Assembly (NCBI GenBank): GCA_964650965.1
Contig: CAZYYO010000095.1
Span: forward strand, 1 to 7,493
From: CAZYYO01 sp964650965
Lineage (GTDB): Bacteria > Bacillota > Clostridia > Lachnospirales > Lachnospiraceae
Reading direction: 5' to 3'
Length of the DNA stretch: 7,493 nt
Position 1 is the stretch's first letter. Each line of letters opens with the position of its first letter. Below, piece by piece: positions 1-3,950 of this stretch. Under the pieces are notes generated by a model. It was not told the DNA's origin, ran no database searches, and worked only from the letters and a program-made list of their open reading frames with translations. Both the position numbers and the translations under genes were made by a program.

Positions 1-38
1 CAGGTCACCAGGTAATCGAAGTATAGGATTGGGGTAAA
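1..38 (+). other. Left edge: tail of an unidentified upstream gene or leader
   Basis: All three forward frames close here, with stops at 13-15, 24-26 and 35-37. An upstream gene on this strand must therefore end in or before this stretch, and it cannot be identified from so few codons. The purine-rich GATTGGGG at 27-34 is the only ribosome-binding-like sequence before the ATG at 39 and is a weak match to the Shine-Dalgarno consensus. No terminator is visible, so co-transcription from upstream is likely. Confidence 0.3.
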
Positions 39-506
39 ATGAAAGAAATTAACAGAATCGTATTTGCAGGGGGAAGCGGTATTAGCCGCTCTGCAATGGC
101 AAAGGGTATCTTAGATGAGATGCCTACCAAGAGAAATATTCAAGTGGAGAACCGGGGAATTATCGTACAGTTTCCAGAGCCTTTGAATCAAAAGGCAGAG
201 GCAGTTATGATTAGCAATGGACTGTGTACCGATAATTTCCGTACCCAGCAGCTGGAGGAAGAGGATTTTCGCCCAGGAACCCTGGTGATTACTATGGAAA
301 ACAGCCAGCGAAATAAAATTATAGAAAATTATGAAGGGGCAAATGAGGAGAATACCCAGGTCCTGTCTACATTAGTAGGAGATGAACTGGAAATTATCGA
401 CCCCTATGGTGGACCACTTCAGTCTTATGGAATTTGCTATGAAATGTTGAAGAAATCTATAAAGAAGCTGGTTAAGATGTTAGACGAGGAGGTAGACTAT
501 GAGTGA
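39..506 (+). CDS. Low-molecular-weight protein tyrosine phosphatase family protein, catalytic Cys missing (probable pseudophosphatase)
   Basis: A 155-residue protein, the usual length for the low-molecular-weight phosphatase (LMW-PTP) family. The N-terminal strand and phosphate loop are recognisable (FAGGSGISRSAMA, residues 9-21). Active members have C-x5-R-S here; this protein has Gly11 (codon GGG, 69-71) in place of the nucleophilic Cys, while Arg17 and Ser18 remain. The second Cys of the usual loop is Ser16. The distal general-acid motif is intact as DPYGG at 121-125. The middle segment (NRGIIVQFPEPLNQKAEAV, 38-56) follows the family fold. Since Cys attacks the phosphate, classical phosphatase activity is not expected, although phosphate or phosphoprotein binding might survive. 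Ile15 sits where the arginine phosphatase YwlE has Thr, so descent from a YwlE-type enzyme is not indicated. The frame is open and in good codon use, so decay by frameshift is not seen. It overlaps the next gene by 8 bases. Confidence 0.85.
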   Translation: MKEINRIVFAGGSGISRSAMAKGILDEMPTKRNIQVENRGIIVQFPEPLNQKAEAVMISNGLCTDNFRTQQLEEEDFRPGTLVITMENSQRNKIIENYEGANEENTQVLSTLVGDELEIIDPYGGPLQSYGICYEMLKKSIKKLVKMLDEEVDYE

Positions 507-984
507 AAAGCGTACCGATTACATTAGCTGGGATGAATATTTTATGGGAGTATCCTTTTTGTCAGGCATGCGGTCTAAGGATCCGAATACCCAGGTGGGT
601 GCCTGTATTGTAAGCCAAGATAATAAGATTTTATCTATGGGATACAATGGGTTTCCTTCTGGCTGCTCTGATGATGAATTTCCCTGGAATCGAGATGGGG
701 ATTCTCTGGAGAATAAATATTTCTACACCACCCATAGTGAATTAAATGCCATATTGAATTATCGAGGTGGCAGTCTAGAGGGTGCAAAGCTATATGTATC
801 TTTGTTCCCCTGTAATGAATGTGCCAAGGCAATTATTCAATCCGGAATCAAAGAAATTATCTATGACAGTGATAAATATGAGAAAACACCATCCGTTATA
901 GCTTCGAAAAGAATGCTAAGTGCCGCAGGGGTTATTTATCGGAAATATGAGCATTCTAATAGAGAAATAACCATAAATTTATAA
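499..984 (+). CDS. dCMP deaminase (ComEB/DCD type)
   Basis: A 161-residue cytidine/deoxycytidylate deaminase family protein. It should convert dCMP to dUMP in the cytoplasm, feeding thymidylate synthesis. The zinc site is complete: HSE at 79-81 supplies His79 as ligand and Glu81 as proton shuttle, and PCNEC at 104-108 supplies Cys105 and Cys108. The N-terminal part (residues 24-54, MRSKDPNTQVGACIV then GYNGFPSG) is typical of dCMP deaminases rather than tRNA or guanine deaminases. His-Ser-Glu replaces the commoner His-Ala-Glu, a conservative change. The start is supported by GAGGAGGT at 486-493, five bases before the ATG and inside the previous gene, so the two are probably translationally coupled. 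Linkage of a phosphatase-family gene and a comEB-like deaminase to the atp operon is a recurrent Firmicutes arrangement. The stop lies two bases before the Rex-like box. Confidence 0.93.
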   Translation: MSEKRTDYISWDEYFMGVSFLSGMRSKDPNTQVGACIVSQDNKILSMGYNGFPSGCSDDEFPWNRDGDSLENKYFYTTHSELNAILNYRGGSLEGAKLYVSLFPCNECAKAIIQSGIKEIIYDSDKYEKTPSVIASKRMLSAAGVIYRKYEHSNREITINL

Positions 985-986
985 AT

Positions 987-1004
987 TTGTTACACTTTTA
1001 ACAA
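987..1004 (+). promoter_or_regulatory. Putative Rex operator upstream of the atp operon
   Basis: The sequence TTGTTACACTTTTAACAA is an 18-base interrupted palindrome with perfect 6-base arms (987-992 and 999-1004). Against the clostridial Rex consensus TTGTTAAnnnnTTAACAA it matches 13 of 14 fixed positions, the exception being C instead of A at position 7. Rex is a repressor that leaves DNA when NADH is high. The left arm coincides with the candidate -35 element, so binding would block RNA polymerase. The match is seen directly; binding by Rex is inferred. Another regulator with a similar AT-rich dyad is possible. Confidence 0.6.
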
Positions 1005-1014
1005 TTCGTATATT
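987..1014 (+). promoter_or_regulatory. Candidate sigma-A promoter of the atp operon
   Basis: TTGTTA at 987-992 (4 of 6 to TTGACA) and TATATT at 1009-1014 (5 of 6 to TATAAT) are separated by 16 bases. This predicts a transcript start near 1020 and a leader of roughly two dozen bases before the GTG at 1044. It lies in the only sizeable gap upstream of the atp genes, is AT-rich, and is not preceded by a terminator. Readthrough from the upstream pair may therefore also contribute. Confidence 0.5.
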
Positions 1015-1043
1015 GTAAATAAAAAACAGAAGGAGTATTCTGT

Positions 1044-1322
1044 GTGAGAAAAAAGAAAAATCCCGTTTTGGAAATGGTTATTTTAATTAGTCAGATAGGA
1101 ATAACCATGCTGGTTCCCATTATTATGTGTACCCTTTTAGGAACTTATTTGGGAGACCATTATAACATTCGCTGGATTGCTGTGGCAGGTTTCATAGTAG
1201 GTGCCATTGCAGGCTTTCAGAATGTATATCACCTGGTGAAGAAATATCTGAAGGACGAGAAGCGTCCAGGGGAAATAGCCCGGGAGAATGAACAGAAAAA
1301 TGAAGATATTAAAAAGAATTAA
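1044..1322 (+). CDS. atpZ: AtpZ-like small membrane protein (ATP synthase operon gene 1 family)
   Basis: A 92-residue protein with two hydrophobic segments (about 11-32 and 43-64), a glycine-rich hairpin (LLGTYLG, 31-37; GFIVGAIAGF, 49-58) and a charged C-terminal tail. This is the pattern of the AtpZ/F1Fo ATPase gene 1 family. Family members sit at the head of atp operons and have been linked to Mg2+/Ca2+ transport or to Fo assembly alongside AtpI; the exact role is unsettled. The start is GTG at 1044, chosen because AAGGAG at 1030-1035 lies eight bases upstream and no in-frame ATG precedes it. An out-of-frame GTG at 1042 stops immediately. It is the first gene after the putative Rex-controlled promoter, and its end overlaps the next gene. 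Confidence is good for the family and lower for the function. Confidence 0.8.
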   Translation: MRKKKNPVLEMVILISQIGITMLVPIIMCTLLGTYLGDHYNIRWIAVAGFIVGAIAGFQNVYHLVKKYLKDEKRPGEIARENEQKNEDIKKN

Positions 1323-1755
1323 TCCTGCACTTCCGGGACTGGAAGTGGGTATTATCATTTATGGATGTATTATCCAGCTGGCAGGCGTATGGTTTGTTGC
1401 AGATAAACTAAGGTTTTCAACAGGGCTGTGGATTGGAATTGCATTGGCACTTGGAATGGGAATTCACATCGCTCTTATAATACAGGACTCTGTGCTGGCA
1501 CAGGGAACCAATAGCCGTATGTTTTCGGCAAAATCCGTTCTTCGTTATCTTATTGTAGTGATTATTTTCTTTGTAATGATGAAATTTCATCTGGGGAATC
1601 TGGTTGCTGCATTTATTGGAGTTATGGGGCTAAAGGTGAGTGCTTATGTACAGCCTTTTATGCATATAAAGTTATCTAAGTTCCTTCACGGTAATACCAG
1701 TGAAGAAGACTTCACGACAGTGGAGGAATTAAATGAAGAGGAGGTGAAATTGTGA
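1288..1755 (+). CDS. atpI: ATP synthase protein I (AtpI-like), four-segment membrane protein
   Basis: A 155-residue protein with four hydrophobic segments at about 18-38, 46-67, 84-99 and 101-121, then an acidic C-terminal tail rich in Glu (about 138-153). Size, topology and position directly before atpB match the ATP synthase I family, whose members help assemble the c-ring or supply divalent cations to it. The GLKVSAYVQPF stretch (114-124) resembles the conserved end of the last helix in clostridial homologues. The start is uncertain. ATG at 1288 gives a 35-base overlap with atpZ, and ATG at 1300 gives 23 bases. GGGAG at 1282-1286 is too close to the first and rather far (13 bases) from the second. 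Translation probably depends on coupling with atpZ. Its stop overlaps the GTG start of atpB. Confidence 0.8.
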   Translation: MNRKMKILKRINPALPGLEVGIIIYGCIIQLAGVWFVADKLRFSTGLWIGIALALGMGIHIALIIQDSVLAQGTNSRMFSAKSVLRYLIVVIIFFVMMKFHLGNLVAAFIGVMGLKVSAYVQPFMHIKLSKFLHGNTSEEDFTTVEELNEEEVKL

Positions 1756-2492
1756 ATAGTGCAATTTTGATGGCAGGTTCTGCTGACAATATTGATTTTA
1801 TGATTCATGGGCTATTCTCCTATGAGTTCTTCGGACAGACGGTATGGATTACCACAAGTCATGTTTGTATTTTAATTGTCATGCTGGTGCTGGTAATTTT
1901 CTCTATTCTAGCCAATAGAAAAATGAAGTGTGCTACAGAAGTACCGGATACATTTCAAAATATTCTGGAGCTGGTTGTTGAGAAGCTGGATGGTGTTGTG
2001 TCAGGAACCATGGGACCTAGTGCTCATAAGTTTGCCAATTATATCTCTACGATATTTATCTTCATATTATTGAGTAATATCTCCGGATTATTTGGACTTA
2101 GACCGCCAACAGCAGATTATGGAACTACATTTGCCCTGGGTATTATTACCTTCGTTCTCATACACATTAACAAAGTGAAGCATAATAGTATCAAGACTAT
2201 CTGGACAGATATGTGTTCCCCATTACCACCCTGGTTGCCAATATGGCTTCCAATTAATATTATCAGTGAAATTGCAGTCCCAATTTCATTGTCACTGCGT
2301 TTGTTTGCAAATGTTCTGTCAGGAACCGTAATGATGGCCCTTGTTTATGGTCTCCTAGCCAAGATTGCGATAATCTGGCCGGCAGTGCTCCATGTGTATT
2401 TTGATTTATTTTCAGGAGCAATTCAGACATACGTATTCTGTATGTTAACCATGACATACATTTCCCAGGCAATTGGGGATAACAATGAGTAG
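1752..2492 (+). CDS. atpB: F1Fo ATP synthase subunit a
   Basis: The stator channel subunit of Fo, which with the c-ring forms the two half-channels for the coupling ion. It has 246 residues and several membrane helices (about 34-54, 97-117, 125-140, 164-202 and 207-239). The signature ISLSLRLFANVLSG at 178-191 contains the essential stator Arg183 (E. coli Arg210) and Asn187 (E. coli Asn214). The late helix has Gln225 (E. coli Gln252). By alignment, E. coli Glu219 corresponds to Thr192 and His245 to Asp218, the kind of relocation seen in many non-proteobacterial a subunits. The start is GTG at 1752, inside the atpI stop (4-base overlap), with GAGGAGGT at 1738-1745 six bases upstream, implying translational coupling. 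It is followed by a hairpin-bearing gap before atpE. Confidence 0.95.
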   Translation: MNSAILMAGSADNIDFMIHGLFSYEFFGQTVWITTSHVCILIVMLVLVIFSILANRKMKCATEVPDTFQNILELVVEKLDGVVSGTMGPSAHKFANYISTIFIFILLSNISGLFGLRPPTADYGTTFALGIITFVLIHINKVKHNSIKTIWTDMCSPLPPWLPIWLPINIISEIAVPISLSLRLFANVLSGTVMMALVYGLLAKIAIIWPAVLHVYFDLFSGAIQTYVFCMLTMTYISQAIGDNNE

Positions 2493-2511
2493 TAAATAAT
2501 AAAGACAAGCG

Positions 2512-2543
2512 TGTTATGTCAGTACAGCTGATATCACATAACA
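2512..2543 (+). promoter_or_regulatory. RNA hairpin in the atpB-atpE gap
   Basis: TGTTATGT at 2512-2519 and ACATAACA at 2536-2543 are perfect inverted complements of 8 bases. Inside them TCAG (2519-2522) can pair with CTGA (2528-2531) around a five-base loop as an alternative extension of the shortened outer stem. No U-run follows, so it is not an intrinsic terminator. It ends just before the atpE ribosome binding site without covering it. A likely role is transcript processing or stabilisation of the atpE message, but that is inference. Confidence 0.5.
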
Positions 2544-2545
2544 AG

Positions 2546-2552
2546 AAGGAGG
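2546..2552 (+). promoter_or_regulatory. Strong ribosome binding site of atpE
   Basis: AAGGAGG is a full match to the Shine-Dalgarno core, seven bases before the atpE ATG at 2560. It lies in an unstructured purine-rich stretch (AAGAAGGAGGAAA). Strong initiation fits the need for many copies of subunit c per enzyme. Confidence 0.75.
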
Positions 2553-2559
2553 AAACATA

Positions 2560-2817
2560 ATGAATATTACAGGAAATGATTTAATTTTAGCATGCTCAGC
2601 AATTGGTGCAGGATTAGCAGTTATCGCAGGTATTGGACCTGGTATTGGACAGGGTATCGCAGCAGGACATGCAGCTGCAGCAGTAGGTAGAAATCCTGGG
2701 GCACAGGGTAAGATTATGGCAACCATGTTATTAGGACAGGCCGTTGCAGAGACAACTGGTCTGTATGGTCTATTAGTAGCAATGCTGTTACTCTTTGTAA
2801 AACCTCTCGTTGGTTAA
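2560..2817 (+). CDS. atpE: F1Fo ATP synthase subunit c with Na+-binding signature
   Basis: An 85-residue hairpin of two helices (about 7-38 and 52-80) joined by the cytoplasmic loop GRNPGAQGK (43-51) that contacts gamma and epsilon. Many copies form the rotor ring. The carboxylate that carries the ion is Glu64 in LGQAVAETTGLYG (58-70). Helix 1 has the GIGPGIGQG motif (24-32) with Gln31. The set Gln31, Glu64, Thr65, Thr66 and Tyr69 matches the Na+-ring ligands Gln32, Glu65, Ser66, Thr67 and Tyr70 of Ilyobacter/Propionigenium, with Thr for Ser preserving the hydroxyl. Coupling by Na+ is thus predicted from the family structures. There is one copy only, of normal single-hairpin length, not a duplicated V-type form. 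A hairpin precedes it and another follows. Confidence 0.96.
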   Translation: MNITGNDLILACSAIGAGLAVIAGIGPGIGQGIAAGHAAAAVGRNPGAQGKIMATMLLGQAVAETTGLYGLLVAMLLLFVKPLVG

Positions 2818-2820
2818 TAG

Positions 2821-2852
2821 CGTAGGTAATATTTTCCTACGGAAAACATTAC
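2821..2852 (+). promoter_or_regulatory. Alternative RNA hairpins in the atpE-atpF gap
   Basis: Two mutually exclusive stems can form. The longer pairs GTAAT (2826-2830) with ATTAC (2848-2852) and TTTTCC (2832-2837) with GGAAAA (2841-2846), giving 11 pairs, one A-C mismatch and a three-base loop. The shorter pairs CGTAGG (2821-2826) with CCTACG (2836-2841) around a nine-base loop. Neither is followed by a U-run, so termination is unlikely. A 3' stabiliser or processing signal that protects the atpE transcript, or modest attenuation before atpF, would fit. Confidence 0.5.
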
Positions 2853-2857
2853 AAGAG

Positions 2858-2867
2858 AAAGGAGGAG
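2858..2867 (+). promoter_or_regulatory. Ribosome binding site of atpF with unusually long spacer
   Basis: AAAGGAGGAG is an excellent Shine-Dalgarno match, but its AAAGGAGG core ends 15 bases before the ATG at 2881. No ATG, GTG or TTG lies nearer in any useful frame; only ATT at 2878 is in frame. The weak AAGAG at 2873-2877 is close but poor. The arrangement may lower the initiation rate of subunit b compared with subunit c. Confidence 0.5.
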
Positions 2868-2880
2868 CTACTAAGAGATT

Positions 2881-3396
2881 ATGACAAGACTATTTAACCT
2901 TGATTTTCAATTACTTCATGACAGTATTTTATTGGGAATCTCCGTATTCTTCTTATTCATGATTATGTCCTATAACCTGTTTAATCCAGTACGCAAGATG
3001 CTGACAGACAGGCAGAATAAGATTAAGGGAGAGCTGGAAGATGCCTTGACAGACAAAAGCAAGGCAGCAGCCCTAAAAGCAGAATATGAAGCAAAGCTTG
3101 CAGATGTAGATAAGGAATCAGAAGAAATCCTTAGTGAAGCAAGAGCGAAGGCATTGAAGAATGAAGCAAAGATTGTAGCTGAAGCCAAGGAAGAGGCAGC
3201 CAGAATCATTGCAAGAGCCAATGATGAAGCAGAGCTGGAGAAACGCCGGGTTGCTGATGAAGTAAAACAGCAGATGGTAAGTGTTGCAGCTATGATGGCC
3301 CAGAAGGTGGTAAGTGCCAATATTGACACTACCATACAGGATTCCCTGGTAGAAGAGACGTTGAAGGAAATGGGTGACGAAACATGGCAAAGTTAG
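2881..3396 (+). CDS. atpF: F1Fo ATP synthase subunit b
   Basis: The peripheral stalk subunit that ties Fo to the top of F1, working as a dimer. It has 171 residues with one N-terminal membrane helix (about 12-34), the hinge NPVRKMLTDR (35-44), then a long charged alpha-helical stretch rich in Ala, Glu and Lys (about 45-145) that forms the right-handed coiled coil, and a C-terminal region that meets delta. The Ala/Glu repeats also create long open frames on the opposite strand, which I take as compositional shadows. It overlaps atpH by 13 bases. There is one b gene only, so a homodimer is expected rather than b/b'. The start at 2881 is the only sensible one, since it gives a normal N-terminus. 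Confidence 0.95.
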   Translation: MTRLFNLDFQLLHDSILLGISVFFLFMIMSYNLFNPVRKMLTDRQNKIKGELEDALTDKSKAAALKAEYEAKLADVDKESEEILSEARAKALKNEAKIVAEAKEEAARIIARANDEAELEKRRVADEVKQQMVSVAAMMAQKVVSANIDTTIQDSLVEETLKEMGDETWQS

Positions 3397-3950
3397 TTTC
3401 TGATGTGTATGGTGATGCATTATTTGAACTTGCTGTGGAAGAAGAAAAGGTAGATGAATTTGCCCAGGAGGCAGAAGCCATTATCACGATTCTTCATCAG
3501 TCACAGGAACTGACTCAGGTGATGAATCATCCAAAGATTATCAAAGAAGAGAAGATGGAAATGATCGAGAACATTTTCACAGGAAGAGCATCCAAGGAGA
3601 TTGTAGGTCTTATGAGGATGGTTGTGGAGAAGGATCATTTTGCAGAAATGGAAAATATTTTCACCTATTTTATCAGTAGAGTTATGGAATACAAGAACAT
3701 TGGTGTGGCACAGATTACCACTCCATTGGAATTATCTGATGTACAGAAAAAGCAGGTGGAAACACGTCTCTTAGAGACAACAAAATATGTGGCATTTCGT
3801 ATGGAATATGCTATAGACCCCGAATTAATCGGAGGAATGGTAATTCGCATTGGTGACCGTGTGGTTGACAGCAGTATTAAAACACAGATTGCACAGTTGG
3901 CAAGGGAATTATCCAAAATACAGTTGAAAGTAGGTGAATGCGCTCCATGA
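3384..3950 (+). CDS. atpH: F1Fo ATP synthase subunit delta
   Basis: The 188-residue subunit that caps F1 and binds the N-terminus of alpha and the C-terminus of b. The N-terminal helical domain begins with the family hallmark YGDALFELA (9-17). The C-terminal domain carries LIGGMVIRIGDRVVDSSIKTQ (148-168), matching the OSCP/delta signature GG-hydrophobic-GD-x-x-x-D-x-S. The length is slightly above the usual 175-180. The start at 3384 lies within the last codons of atpF; GGTGA at 3373-3377 stands six bases upstream, and the 13-base overlap implies coupled translation. The stop overlaps the preferred atpA start in an ATGA tetranucleotide. Confidence 0.95.
   Translation: MAKLVSDVYGDALFELAVEEEKVDEFAQEAEAIITILHQSQELTQVMNHPKIIKEEKMEMIENIFTGRASKEIVGLMRMVVEKDHFAEMENIFTYFISRVMEYKNIGVAQITTPLELSDVQKKQVETRLLETTKYVAFRMEYAIDPELIGGMVIRIGDRVVDSSIKTQIAQLARELSKIQLKVGECAP

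Noticed and set aside
39..506. Protein arginine phosphatase (YwlE) assignment
   Set aside because: The catalytic Cys is absent, and Ile15 occupies the position where YwlE has the Thr that gives arginine specificity.
1044..1755. A novel membrane-protein pair unrelated to ATP synthase
   Set aside because: Size, topology, glycine patterns and position at the head of the atp operon fit the known AtpZ and AtpI families well enough.
2512..2543. Second Rex site or intrinsic terminator at the atpB-atpE hairpin
   Set aside because: The arms resemble Rex half-sites, but they are 16 bases apart rather than in an 18-base operator. No U-run follows, so termination is also unlikely.
2970..3335. A 121-codon open frame on the minus strand opposite atpF
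   Set aside because: Its product is a low-complexity Ala/Ser/Phe-rich sequence that mirrors the Ala/Glu/Lys coiled coil on the other strand. It has no domain and lies entirely within a well-supported gene.
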